A DNA stretch of 60,000 bases from contig CM055104.1 of the NCBI GenBank assembly GCA_029204225.1, forward strand, positions 25,685,285 through 25,745,284, written 5' to 3'. Under the pieces are notes generated by a model. The model did not search any database. It saw nothing but the letters and a program-made list of their open reading frames with translations, and was not told where the DNA came from. A program made the position numbers and the translations under genes. This DNA comes from Diphasiastrum complanatum (Eukaryota > Streptophyta > Lycopodiopsida > Lycopodiales > Lycopodiaceae). Each line of letters starts with the position of its first letter. Position 1 is the stretch's first letter. This document shows, piece by piece, positions 49,433 through 60,000 of this stretch.

Positions 49433-50170
49433 GTGTTATCTTCTTCAGGTGAATCATTCGAGAGAAGAGCTTCTGAGGATGCCCCTTCTCAGGAATTATG
49501 TAATGTGTATTATGATTTTGATCCACATGGTGGAGTTATAAGAAATACATGTGGCAATGTAGTTCATGCCCATTTGCGTGATTTAGTTGCTTTATATTTT
49601 GGTAAAGATTACATGATCGATTGGTCCTCTTAATCGATTCAAGATAAAAATAAAATAATAGAGAATTTATAATCTGAATTCCCTCAATCCAATGCTTTGG
49701 GCCTTGAATTCAATGTGCCTTTGGATTTGAAACAAAAGGCAATTGATGAAAAGAGCCATGAAGAATCCCAAGAATCCCATGAAGCCTGGATGGTGCTCCA
49801 AACGAAATTGGATGAAGGTGAAAGGGGAATTGTTGCAAAACATTCTCCAAAAGTAAGAACAACAACGTAGGGCCGCCGCCAAGAAGCTCTTAAAACATAG
49901 CCAAACTCACTTGGGATTGGGAGGAAGGGGCAATCTAGAGGCCCAATTTGTAAGTGCAATATTTTTTACTATGATTCTATTTTTGTAGTGAGATTGTTAA
50001 TGTTTTTTATTGCTAAACTATATTGTATTGCTAAACTATGTTTTTTTGTTGAATGTAGCTTAGTGATTTTGGAGGACAAATGACCGCGGCGGAGTGCAAA
50101 CATGATTACGATCATGGATATGCCGGCCTTAAAGCTTTTATGAAATCCCATGGATTGTTTCCAGTTGTAA
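49433..50170 (+). pseudogene. Unrecognised coding-like remnant
   Basis: A 66-codon frame (LCNVYYDFDPHGGVIRNTCG) is followed by plus-frame scraps such as ESHEAWMVLQTKLDEGERGI, RAAAKKLLKHSQTHLGLGG and MTAAECKHDYDHGYAGLKAF. The basic segment before the Gly-rich motif loosely recalls En/Spm-associated transposase genes, but I cannot confirm it. Bases 50400-51150 hold nothing supportable. Confidence 0.2.
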
Positions 50171-51149
50171 ACTCTTAACCTTTATTGTTTTGTGATTGTT
50201 TACTTTGTGGTTTACAAGTAAGTTTAATCTCAATTTAATCGAATCTTTGATTCTATTTTGTAAAGAGGCTCTACAACTTCAAGCGTTTGTGATGTGGAGG
50301 AAAATGTGGAAAAATATTGAGGAGCAAAAAGTGAAAGAAAATGTGGATGAGAGCAAAGGGGAGCTTGAAGATGTGGACACCAACGTAATATATTTTTAAT
50401 TCATGAATGCAAATATATAGTCTGATTGAGAAATCGTATAGTTATTGAGCATTTGGTTCGATGGAAGGGATGACATGATGATTCCAGGGAACATGAAGGA
50501 AGCTTAAGGAGGCACTTTCCCAGTTTTAAGTTCTGAGGACAAAACTTGAATAAGGTGGAAAGATCTCATGCCCATGACTGGTCTCGAGTAGCGTGTCCAC
50601 ACTAGGGACCGGTAGACCAACAACCCGTAAGTTAATTGTGATTATAAGGGAATTGGGGTCCTTATGTGTACATGGTCATAATTAATGGTTGTAGGCCTCA
50701 AACACTTGATGGTGGATTGGTATGGGTCTATTAGTGAGTCATTGGAGAACTGGATGACGTGGCCCAGATAGGCTGCAGAGGTGTCCAGTGAGGTGTCACA
50801 GTGCACTACTAGTGGTGCATGGGCCTTGGAGGGTATAAGTATACCTATTGGGCTCTCACTAGTGTATGCTTGATAGCATCACCGGTGGCAAGATGCTGCT
50901 GGTGTGATGCCTCATTCCACTCTAAGTGATTGATCTATAGCTTGGGGGAGAGATCTGTTTGATCTAGGTTTGGTTGGGTTGGTTTGTCCACCATCGGGTT
51001 CCCTTGAGTTGCTTGTGATTGGCATGCTTAGAATAGGATCCTTGGATTGAGGACTTTATATGTGGCATCTATTTACATGGCCATCTTGCCAATTACAATG
51101 CATTTGACCAAAATTGGTCAAGCTAGAATTGGTCAATCTCAACACCCAT

Positions 51150-52260
51150 AGCTTCATGCAAAATTGAAACTATTTGATTTCTTTCATGAGGCGGTACACA
51201 TTTTCTCAAAATGTTACCCATTCCTCTTCAATAAAGCTGGCTTGCAAGTATAGCATTTTTTTGACAGTTAATTTATGTTGTTGTGCCTTTGGTAAATTCA
51301 GATTAGCTTGTCCATGAATCAAATATTCAAGGTTATTTATTGTCCAATCAAGTACTGCATCGACATAAAATATAGCTACATTTGGTAACTCATCATCAAT
51401 ATTTTAATTTTTTGGAGATGATTTGATTTGCAACACATAGTCAACCGTATGATGTTGCTTTCCCTTAGATACTACTAGTCAAAATTCAAACAACCACCTA
51501 ATGATTCTTCTCGTACTGCAAGTCCTATTAACCAAATACAATAAGGATTGATGATCTATATAGAAAGCAAAATTTGTTTCCATGATATAATGGTGGAATT
51601 TTGTTACGAGAAAGACCATTGCCAAGGCTTCTTGTTTAGTTTTGAAATAGTTGACTTTCGCATCAATCAATTGTCAAATGGAAAATCTGATAGAAGAATC
51701 CATCTTATATTCACTTGGTTGGGTCAGTACAACTCCTATAACATACTTTGATCCATTTTTAGCAGCACATGAAATTTAATCATCCAATTTGCTGATCGTA
51801 AGATGCGTGTTGAAATCAGTGCATCCTTCATCTTTTGGGAGGCTTACAAAGCTTTTTCTATCCAAAGTGAAATGATTGTAAGTTTATATATAAGACATGC
51901 CAATTCCGCAAAGAACAAATGAATGTCCTGTAATAGTTGGCATGTCCCATAAAGATGTATACCTCTCGGACCATCCTTGGTGGTGGAAGATCCATGATTA
52001 TTTGCACTTTTGATAAATCGTCTGCTATACCATATCGAGGTATAATATGGCCCGAAATTAGACCATGTGCAATCCAAATTCGACACTTTTCAGGGTTCCA
52101 AGGTATTTAAAATTTGTGACATTGAGAAAATACTTTTCTAAATGAGATAAATGCTCCTCATCAAGACCCTGAATACAAAGATCATTCAAGCATATCTTCA
52201 AGAATTTATTCAAATATTCTTTGAATGATGTTTGCATAACTCTTTAAAAAGTGTTTAGTG
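51150..52260 (-). pseudogene. Gypsy RT end and RNase H, decayed
   Basis: Minus frames give LDEEHLSHLEK, GHIIPRYGIADDLSKVQIIM and DLPPPRMVREVYIFMGHANY, the stretch joining gypsy RT to RNase H. Then come KTKQEALAMVFLVTKFHHYI and FAFYIDHQSLLYLVNRTCST, the RNase H segment 'EREALAVV...KFRHYLLG..F...TDH.SL.YL'. The region after it (DELPNVAIFYVDA) fits the linker before integrase. Many stops. The upstream RT part is interrupted by the CA microsatellite; scraps may continue to about 52650. Confidence 0.75.
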
Positions 52261-52273
52261 CATATATCAATTA

Positions 52274-52276
52274 GCG

Positions 52277-52326
<50 letters not shown>
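52274..52326. repeat. (CG)n-(CA)n microsatellite
   Basis: Six CG units followed by about 21 CA units. Alternating purine-pyrimidine sequence of this kind can form Z-DNA. It sits inside the decayed gypsy RT. Confidence 0.95.
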
Positions 52327-52332
<6 letters not shown>

Positions 52333-52914
52333 GACCTATTGTTGATGCACCAAAGCCACACAAATTGTTGGTATGATACTTCACTAGCAATAGGAGTTTT
52401 TGTCCACTTTTTTCTACTATATTTTAGCTGATATTTGATAACTATGGATGGTTTTCAAGCTCTGTTACTTTCAAGGAAGTTTACAATCGCTTCTCCTAGC
52501 ATCACACTATTGAGTTCAATGATAAGTTTACATTTCTATAGTCACAATCCACAATTTTATTGCACTTCCATCTGTTTTTAGCGTTTGATTTTTAGAAATG
52601 AACCTTTACTGGTCATTTTATGTTAGTGAAACTAATCATTATTTTTTATGAAAAATGTTGCCTCTGTTGAATGCAATCGCTCTTCTGGATTAGAAAGTCA
52701 ATCAATCTCTCTCTATAATTGATGACCTAGGCCTGTTGATCTTCATCACTAGATGCCACATGGAACTTTTAGTATAACGGTTATATTACCTACAGGCTAC
52801 CGCACCTAGTAATGGCACTGGCATATTTAAAAGAGTTTTCTTTTAGTTATTAAAATTCAGAAATTTAGATTTGAAAGAATTTTTTTTGTAAGATTTGTTA
52901 TGAAACCAACAAAC

Positions 52915-53252
52915 GGTTGTGGATACATAAATGCAAAAGGGGAGAGGTCCTCATCTATGCTTTGCATGTGTGAATGAATGAATGAATGATGTGATGTTAT
53001 TACATAAGTTGTATTTTTTGTGTATGATGTTTGTTACAAGCACTTGTGCACTTTGATAAGTGTTTCCATGTGAGCTCTTTATGGGTTGTGGATACATAAA
53101 TGCAAAAGGGGAGAGGTCCTCATCTATGCTTTGCATGTGTGAATGAATGAATGAATGATGTGATGTTATTACATAAGTTGTATTTTTTGTGTATGATGTT
53201 TGTTACAAGCACTTGTGCACTTTGATAAGTGTTTCCATGTGAGCTCTTTATG
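52915..53252. repeat. 169-base tandem duplication
   Basis: Positions 52915-53083 and 53084-53252 appear identical, beginning GGTTGTGGATACATAAATGC, containing (TGAA)n, and ending GTGAGCTCTTTATG. No mismatch was seen by eye. It lies about 140 bases beyond the stop codon of the orphan gene, so it may be in its 3' UTR or 3' flank. Confidence 0.93.
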
Positions 53253-53389
53253 CATCTGAAATTCACATCCTTACACTTTGAGAGTCAGACTTCACACCAA
53301 AGCTCCTTTCATTGAAAAAAAACATGAGCTGAGCTCAATTTCCAAAAATTGCCACCTATGATGATGGTGGTAAGGTACTACATTGCCTT

Positions 53390-54523
53390 TCACCCTGAGA
53401 GCCATCCTCCATAACAATGTTCATATGGTGTGTTCGCAGCTGCTGCTGCTGCTGCAGAAGAAGAACAACACGGAGAACCAGTGAAGCTATCATTGTTCTT
53501 ATACAGATTGCTGCCGACGCCATCCGGAAGCGAATTCAATATTGGCAGCTGCATGATACTGTTCAACGCATGATGATGACCATGCCCCAAGATTTTTGTA
53601 GATTCTGAAGAACAAGTGCCAAAAGAAGTTTGAAGGCGCTGTTTTGCTTTAGCGAGGTTTGATACTGTGGTTGCCTCAGCATCCCTTATTTCATCACAAG
53701 CTCCAGTGATGAGATTAATGATGTATGTCTTACCAACAGTATGCTTACATCTCTTGCTCTCTGCGTCGCTGCTGCTCCAGCTGCCACTCTTACTGCGTTT
53801 CAAGTTCTTGCAGTTTTTTAAGTTGGATGTAACTGCATGCAGGTTAAATAAATTAGAAAAATCCCCTTTTGGGATTTTGGCGGAGAGTAATTCTGATCTC
53901 AAGGAAGCGTGTCCCTTATTGCCACCAATATCCACATTGCAGCTGCATTCTGTGCTAGACTTCTTATCATCTTTCTGCCCTGATGTAGCCGTACCGCGGA
54001 AAGCCAATTCGTCCAAGTAATTCGTCTTCTCTACATTGCACCTTGATATTTTGGATGCGGGATCTAAAACCAGGTGATGTGGAACCCTTTTCTTTTCCGG
54101 ACCGAGAAGACTATCAGCTTTGTGGACAGGCCGGCCTCTGAGGCTACCATCCATATTGCAGCTACATTCATCAGGAGGATTTGTGTCATTTTTGCCATTG
54201 AAAATCAGTTGTGTATAAGAAAAACTGCTATTGCCTCTTGGTGACAATCCAGATGAGATTTGATTTTCATGCAATCGAGCTTGAAGATTGAAGTCCATCA
54301 GCTCTGCATGCGAACCTCTAGGGTTTTCCTGTTTTCCTGTTGCATGCTTTTGCTTCACATACACCTCCTGATCGCAGTCAGGACAAGGGGCTTTGCCAGA
54401 CATATTCTCAATCATGCTAAACTCTTGCTCTTTAACCTGTCCGACAATCATAGGATCTGAATTTTTCTTGAGTACTGTTGACACATCAATTTGCATGATG
54501 GGTGTGGATGTGGATGTACACAT
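53390..54523 (-). CDS. Unrecognised 377-residue Ser-rich protein
   Basis: This is the longest non-repetitive ORF in the window, uninterrupted from MCTSTSTPIMQIDV to a C-terminal CYGGWLSG. There is no signal peptide or membrane segment. Visible features: a CPDC motif near residue 47; two similar segments, DECSCNMDG (about 118) and TECSCNVDIGG (about 192); a basic Ser-rich patch KNLKRSKSGSWSSSDAESKR; a conserved-looking stretch KTYIINLITGACDEIRDAEA; then SNLAKAKQRLQTSF; and a Ser/Ala run near the end. I recognise no family. A CT-rich leader with repeated CTCGCC, plus a GTAAGT donor on the minus strand near 54615, suggest a spliced 5' UTR or a short upstream exon. ORF length and composition favour a real gene. 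Confidence 0.6.
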   Translation of the reverse strand: MCTSTSTPIMQIDVSTVLKKNSDPMIVGQVKEQEFSMIENMSGKAPCPDCDQEVYVKQKHATGKQENPRGSHAELMDFNLQARLHENQISSGLSPRGNSSFSYTQLIFNGKNDTNPPDECSCNMDGSLRGRPVHKADSLLGPEKKRVPHHLVLDPASKISRCNVEKTNYLDELAFRGTATSGQKDDKKSSTECSCNVDIGGNKGHASLRSELLSAKIPKGDFSNLFNLHAVTSNLKNCKNLKRSKSGSWSSSDAESKRCKHTVGKTYIINLITGACDEIRDAEATTVSNLAKAKQRLQTSFGTCSSESTKILGHGHHHALNSIMQLPILNSLPDGVGSNLYKNNDSFTGSPCCSSSAAAAAAANTPYEHCYGGWLSG

Positions 54524-54611
54524 GATTGCAGTGCTTCTTCTTGATAAGAGTATATTGTCTATCTGTCTGTACCGATATAGAGAGAAGCAGCAGGCGAAGT
54601 GAGCTGATTAC

Positions 54612-54618
54612 TTACCCA
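54612..54618 (-). other. Candidate splice donor upstream of the orphan ORF
   Basis: The minus strand reads TGGTGG|GTAAGTAATC, a strong plant donor. A small ATG frame upstream (MKLYFRWQEYKSACWCWW) ends exactly here, but its phase does not join to the 377-codon frame at the nearby AAG acceptors, so a non-coding 5' exon is more likely. Confidence 0.35.
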
Positions 54619-54840
54619 CCAACACCAACAGGCAGACTTGTATTCCTGCCACCTGAAATAAAGTTTCATCCGCTTGACTCCAGCAGCAGCAGGAGGAGAA
54701 AAAATGGATGGCTACTTAAAGAAATGTATCTGATGACGATGATGATATGGCTTGGTGAGGGAGGGTATGCTCTCCTCTTTGTCTTTGGCTTGATCCAAAC
54801 GATATTCAGCTCCGCTCCGATTCCCGACGATGATGATGCG

Positions 54841-55043
54841 AGGCGAGGCGAGGCGAGGCGAGAGGAGAGCAGAGGAGTTAGGCAACGCGAAGCAAAGCAG
54901 AGAAGATGTGAGAAAGAAAATGAGCAGGAGTATTTTATTTGAGCGTGGCGAGGCGAGGCGAGAGGAGAGCAGAGGAGTGAGGCAACGCGAAGCAAAGCAG
55001 AGCAGAAGTGAGAAATAAAATGAGCAGGAGTATTTTATTTGAG
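54841..55043 (-). promoter_or_regulatory. 100-base tandem duplication in the 5' flank of the orphan gene
   Basis: AGAGGAGAGCAGAGGAGT (54861) and TGAGCAGGAGTATTTTATTT (54921) recur exactly 100 bases later (54961, 55021), with a few substitutions between. On the minus strand each copy carries CAAATAAAATACTCC, an AT-rich TATA-like stretch, followed by a CT-rich leader and CTCGCC repeats. The duplication may therefore have doubled a core promoter or transcription start region. Confidence 0.75.
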
Positions 55044-55118
55044 TTACATAACATAATCTTAAACCACGTGCGAATTGAAAAGCAGGAGCAATTTTGAGAT
55101 TTAAGTTTTTTTTTTTTT

Positions 55119-55938
55119 TGTTGTCCTAAATATCCCATAGAGTTGTAGACCATGACCAAGTTTTAGTAATAAAATAGCTTCCAACATCTACTTCATACAT
55201 TTCTTGGCCTCAAACTAAAATTCAACTCATTATCAAATGGTGATGACAAATTCCTTTCCCTTTGTGAAAGTACTGTACTTTTGAACCATAAATGGATCTA
55301 CACAAGATCCACAAGAGTGATTGGATTCTTTCTTAACAATCTATTGCAAAAACTAGACACAAAAAATTGATCTAGAATGGCAATTTTACATTCAACATGT
55401 AAGAACAATAAAAAAGGATTGCTCATTGATGAAATCCCAGTCCACACGTGTGAACCACAGCCTGATGTACGACCTGAAGACAGAGAATGAGGGCAATATC
55501 ACTTTGGTAGCATTTAGAACATAAACACTCAATACAAACGTGTAGTAGCTCGGGATTTGCCAATGAGCTCCGAAAGTTTTCTAAGTCCTCACTATGGGAA
55601 GATGGAATACATACCAAAAGCTTCCTCCTTTGTAAAGTTAGGCCTTGAATTTCCAGCACGTAATAAGGAATTTAACTTGGATTTCTTGCTCTAATTTGCC
55701 ACTCTAGCCTCATTCCTAGGGTCATACCAAGTAGGTGGCTAGTTGGTCAATTTTCATCATAAATCTAGGATGTAGGTCCTATAAAGTAGGAATCACTACC
55801 AAATTGACTTGACCAACACTTTGTACTTGATCTAACCTAAAATAGGGTAGGTTTTCCACGTGGCTCCATGGCCTCACATGTGTGGGACCCACTTTTGTAC
55901 ATAATTTACATTATTCTACATGGCTAGATTTTCCAACA
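55119..55938 (-). repeat. Candidate 3' LTR of copia element C
   Basis: On the minus strand a polypurine stretch (TTTGAGGAGGAGTG) lies 15 bases before TGTTGGAAAATC at 55938. The far end reads GGACAACA at 55119, giving TGTTG...CAACA termini over 820 bases. No second copy is in the window, so the boundaries rest on these motifs. The left edge follows a T-run, so no target-site duplication can be judged. Confidence 0.55.
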
Positions 55939-55949
55939 TTAGCAATTTT

Positions 55950-57122
55950 TCACACTCCTCCTCAAATCTGTCCTTGGAAATTATGATACTTTTATTAATT
56001 ACTCCAATTGAAGATCTTAGCTTAACCAATGAATCCTTAGGCAAGGATTTAGTGAAAAGACTAGCTAAGCAATTCGATAAAGACACATGTTGGAGCTTGA
56101 TCTCTTTGGCTTGCACTTTCTCCCTCACAAAATGATGAGCAATCTCGATGTGCTTGCTCCTTGCATGGAATGTAGGATTAGTAGCAAGTGATTGGGCTGA
56201 TAGGTTGTCACAATAGATGATAGGCACCTCCTCAATGACATGAAGCTCCACCAATAGCCTCTTGAGCTATACGACCTCCTCACATGTTGATGTCAGGGCC
56301 TTATACTCGGATTCTGTGGAAGATAAGGAAACTGTATCTTGCTTTTTGGAACGCCATGATACTCTTCCATCAAATAAGAAGGTGGAAAATGCACTTATTG
56401 ACTTTCGATCCACTTTTTCACCTGCCAAATTCGAGTCACTATAGGCTCTTAAGCCAAGACTAGTCCCTCTATACAATATGCCAAAATTCTTAGTTCTAAG
56501 AATTTTCCTTGGCGATTTTTTTCAAGTATTACCAAAGGACTTTGGAGGAATTGGCTTAATTTTTGAACACTATAACTAAGATCAGGTCTACTTATAGTCA
56601 AATATATCAAGGAGCCCCTATAAGCCTTCTATATAGAGTGATGTCCTCAAAGGATGCTTCATCGCCATCAATAGATGCTTTTACATGTTGCTCCATTGGA
56701 GTCTCAATGCCTTTACAATTCTTCATTCCAAATCTGTCTAGGATGGATGTAGCATACTTAGATTGACAAATGAAGCTAAAATCCAATCCTCTTATGACTT
56801 CTATTCCTAAAATGAAGTTCAATAGGTCGAGATCTACTATTTTAAACTCTCTTATTCCATGTAGATGATTCCCACTCAAAATAATGTCATCAACATACAA
56901 TACAAGGATAATGATCTTTCCATCATGAAATCCTATGTACAATGATGGATCATAAGAACTTAAAACAAAGTTGATGGAGATAAAAAAAGAGTTTAGCCTA
57001 GAGTATCATGCTCTAGGTGCTTGCTTGCATCCAAAACACACATTTTCTTCATGCTCCTCCTTGATGAAGCCCTCAAGTTGCCTCATGTAGATCTCTTCCT
57101 CCAAGTGGCCATTGAAGAAGGC
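55950..57122 (-). pseudogene. Copia element C RT-RNase H, truncated
   Basis: Minus frames in order: FFNGHLEEEIYMRQLEGFIK (57060-57122), CKQAPRA, ILVLYVDDIILSGNH (YVDD present), LDLLNFILGIEVIRGLDFSF, NCKGIETPMEQHVK, EASFEDITLYRRLIGAP, then LRAYSDSNLAGEKVDRKSIS, WRSKKQDTVSLSSTESEYKA, IIYCDNLSAQSLATNPTFHA, RSKHIEIAHHFVREKVQ. That is RT palm through RNase H in correct copia order, leading to the PPT and LTR. At least two frame breaks. RT is cut on its N-terminal side at about 57123 by different sequence. Confidence 0.9.
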
Positions 57123-57333
57123 TGATAGGGGAAAATTCCCGACGGGGGATTGGTCTCGCCAGGAAGCCCTATTGGGGAAGGGCCCACACTGCCCTTACGT
57201 GAGTCATTGGGGAATGCCACTTCCAATCCCGAGGGCCATCCCAACCACCCCGTGCTCCCCAGCCGATGAGGGTTTTCCAGGCCCCCAGAGGCACGGCTGC
57301 AAGGAGGTGTATGCCTAGACTTCTCGTCCTCTA

Positions 57334-57669
57334 GATCGTCCACCCCTCAATGTAGAAGTCCGTAGAGGGGTCATCGCTACTGGTTTCATCTGTCTCTGTT
57401 TCTGGTGGATCTAGTTCTGGGGGTTTGTTAGTACTGCCAGCTAATCCGGGTGACTGCACTGGCGATGCGAATGGCATGTAAGGCTGGGTGGGTCTCGTGT
57501 AGTCGGTGGAAACGGCGTAAGTCAGATGCCAGAACCCGTCAATAATGAAATCATAGGTTTCGAAGTAACTATACCCCCCGCAATGTTGTATTCTAAATAT
57601 AGTATCTCCCGCCCGTAGGTGAGGGTGGAGTGTCGGGGTATAGAAATAGTAGTGTGGCTCCTTCCCGGA
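57334..57669 (-). CDS. 112-codon open frame without initiating Met, unrecognised
   Basis: The frame is open between a TAA at 57670-57672 and a TAG at 57331-57333. Protein-like segments include KEPHYYFYTPTLHPHLRAGD, FETYDFIIDGFWHLTYAVST, DYTRPTQPYMPFASPVQSPG and an acidic tail PPETETDETSSDDPSTDFY. It is GC-richer than the surroundings and aromatic-rich at first. No family recognised. A possible LTR edge and PBS lie about 130 bases upstream, so it could be the first ORF of a minus-strand retroelement. Confidence 0.35.
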
Positions 57670-57800
57670 TTAATTAACAGACATCCCCTAATGTAGGGTG
57701 GAACTGATTTTCATTCATTACGTTCAAGGGTCCAACCCTTCATGAGGAAGGAAGCTGTTCAGCTCATCCCCCATCCTAGGTCTCTAGAGGCACCCACTAT

Positions 57801-60000
57801 TGTCAAGATGGGGTCAGATCTATAACTCAGAGTACAAGTCTGAGTGATATTGCCTATGCTAGTGTCTTTGGTACTTCACAATGGTCGAGATTCACGGCTA
57901 GAGATCACACGAGTGTAACTACCTAAAAATTCCATAGGGATTTCCGTAGGGGTACTGAATTAGCAATCATAGGTCGAATGAAATGAAGTCATCGTCTGTT
58001 GCTTAGTGATTTACTTGGAATGCGTCGCTAGAGTCTTCAACCGATCAAGTTGAAATAAGCAAACAGTCGTCAGATGATTATGCTACGATATATCATGATT
58101 AGTTCCGTGCAGTGTGAGGGTGCCAATTATACGCGTCGTCTTGTTCGATAGGCGGTGGTATTTTTGCCAAGGCGTCAGGCCTAGGTATTTTGCCAGGCAG
58201 TTCCAACAATGGAGGATGCCCCCTAACTGAGGTGGTGTGTTTCAACCACGTACGGGTGGACGACCTGCTCTTTTATTTCAAAGAGTTCGAGCTTTATGAC
58301 TTGAACGCAAATAACAAAGTGGAAATGTAAAAACTCGTACTACAGTGTGGTTCCAACTTAGGCAAAGCCTTTAAAAACCGATGCTTCAGCATACAAGTGT
58401 CATAGAAAAGACGGTAATATGAAATTCCATCACATCCTAACACACATATTCTACCCACTACGTCACACCACACAACCGAGAGTTCACACATGCTATGCCA
58501 TGAGACTACTCATTGCCAACTATAAGGATTAGCAAAGTGAATGTCCCTTACATATCTCATTTATATTTGCAACAATGATATAAAAGTTAAGAGTGTACCT
58601 CATGCGTGGAAGAGGAACTAGTATGCCTCGCGAAATCCCCAAGTCATGAGTTCAAGAAATCCCTTATTGCTCTTGAAACACTTCGAGTCATCACCTGTAC
58701 ATGGCTCATGTAATTACTCTCGGACAGCTCCACATATAAGGCACGTTTTCTGGTGGACCAACGCAGGTAGTGCTAGCGGGCCTAGCTCTTGGCTTCCTGT
58801 TAACCTGCATTCACACTCCAAATGCTCGATGTAGAGAAGCTCGAAGGCGATGCATTTACTCTTCAGGTGGGTGCGATAGCCAGCTTGTTGTTGTTTCATC
58901 ACCGTTGCCCATTGATTCAACTTCAGATGCTAGAATATCCGGCTGATCGCGGCCACCTGTGAGAATGATCAGAAACCTCACCATATCTGGAACTGTTGAG
59001 GGGCTGGATTTTGCTGCTGGTTGATTCTCTCGGGTAGGTATCAAGGCGTTTCCGATGAACGCAATAGGTGCCTTGATGTTGAGCTACATCTGCACTTCGG
59101 AGGGTGCATTCAAACTCAACTGATCCACAATTCAGAGATGTTATGGATCAGAAACAAAGGTTCCTCTATTCAGCAGTCAGACGTGGGAGGAGCGACCTCG
59201 AATGATGCTCATGAATGCAAGCATGGTTTTCTTGAATACCATCAAAAGTAGTGACCATTGAGGTCTACATGGTCAGTATGAGTAGATAGTTCCATTTATC
59301 GCCGGATACTAGCTGATGCAAGTGCGAGACAGACTTCTACAGTTCTACTTAGCTTATGCAAATGCCTCAGATAAGGAATTAACCATGTCCACGATTACTA
59401 ACCCAGTATGAGGTGGTTATCAAGTCAGTATTGTGTTGTGGATTAGCAAGCAATGGTTCCACGGAACCGTAAATACTCACAAAAGGATTTTCGCTAACAA
59501 TGAAGGCGATGAATGCCCTCCTCAGACAGAACCCCACTCCGAGGGTCTGCTGATATGGCAAAACAATCGTTCTCATGTCCAATCTGTTTACACAGAGGAT
59601 TCCCAAGAGAACCTGACTAGATGGAACTCAATCAAGACAGCTATTCAAAGGAAAACAACACACGACTATCCATAACTTAGCATCACCTGGATACTCCAAA
59701 ACAAAACACCACACTCACTGTGGTTCATTCTTTCGATCTCAATACTTGCCCTCACAAGAGTCTCAACCAAGTGGCCCTCAACTTACTCTCACTCGTCCTC
59801 ATCACAAAGAGTCCAAAAGGATTTCACCCTCAGATGTTCTTCTTTTCACCTTCAACGAGAATTCTCAATCATCTTGGTCTCATTCTCTCTCATGAATGCA
59901 AAAAGAGGCCCCTCTTCTTATAGGCATGTCTCACACCTTCCCCTTCAAAATGCCATATTTTCATCCTTCAAGGCCTTCATGACCAAATCACTATAATAAC
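57801..60000 (-). mobile_element. Possible LTR start running to the window end
   Basis: The minus strand reads GACCCCATCTTGACA at 57801, a typical LTR terminus. The bases inside (TGGGTGCCTCTAGAG, 57782-57796) could pair with a tRNA ending in CCA. No matching opposite terminus was found before 60000. The stretch 57850-60000 otherwise has only short, unconvincing ORFs on both strands. Confidence 0.25.

Noticed and set aside
54666-54995. 109-codon minus-strand ORF upstream of the orphan gene
   Set aside because: Leu/Ser-rich translation of a CT-rich leader and a tandem duplication; likely 5' UTR or promoter.
58294-59923. Several 60-80-codon ORFs near the window end
   Set aside because: Short, overlapping on both strands, no recognisable domain or splice support.

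Overview
This window reads as plant nuclear DNA from a large, transposon-rich genome. It is AT-rich, has no bacterial-style gene packing, and contains GT-AG introns, many fragments of Ty1/copia and Ty3/gypsy retrotransposons, LINE, hAT and possible SINE remnants, and very long (TA)n, (CT)n and (GA)n tracts. The expanded introns and nested retroelements would suit a gymnosperm or another large-genome land plant, but nothing here fixes the species.

Only two host genes stand out. The first (15768-24664, + strand, four coding exons, 315 codons) is a FLX-like (FLOWERING LOCUS C EXPRESSOR-like, FLL1/FLL4-type) coiled-coil protein. Its first coding intron of about 7.6 kb is filled with repeat debris. 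An upstream TATA box and a short non-coding exon near 11678-11853 may be its promoter and 5' UTR. The second is a 377-codon ORF on the minus strand (53390-54523). It has a serine-rich product with two related Cys-containing segments and a poly-Ala tail, and I do not recognise it. Two tandem duplications bracket it: 169 bp on the 3' side and 100 bp on the 5' side.

Layout: 1-8.4 kb is microsatellites, unrecognised coding-like scraps, a C-rich strand-skewed block (5.8-7.5 kb) and a dispersed repeat. 8.4-15.7 kb is short tandem repeats, the possible FLX-like promoter, a decayed gypsy integrase (13.0-13.6 kb) and a decayed hAT transposase (14.3-14.8 kb). 15.7-24.7 kb is the FLX-like gene, with a GC-rich 103-bp foldback in its intron. 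27.08-29.37 kb is a two-LTR, apparently non-autonomous retrotransposon with a 334-codon minus-strand ORF of unknown nature. 31-35 kb holds a possible SINE pair and a LINE zinc-binding remnant.

From 35 to 52 kb there is a mosaic of broken LTR elements: gypsy element A (+, 35.3-39.9 kb, interrupted by a 2-kb insertion); copia A (-, 41.0-43.3 kb, with PBS and 5' LTR); a copia RNase H end (-, 44.5-44.9 kb); a 25-bp minisatellite; gypsy B gag (+, 45.5-46.2 kb); copia B (+, 46.5-48.3 kb); a minus-strand element with a PBS near 48.86 kb; and gypsy RT/RNase H (-, 51.2-52.3 kb). From 53 to 60 kb come the orphan gene, copia C (-, 55.1-57.1 kb, with a candidate 3' LTR), and a minus-strand ORF next to a possible LTR start that runs toward the window end.

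Nearly all transposon coding fragments contain stops, frameshifts or deletions, so the window is mostly a record of nested insertion and decay around one conserved gene and one orphan candidate. All calls come from reading the sequence alone; no database search was run.
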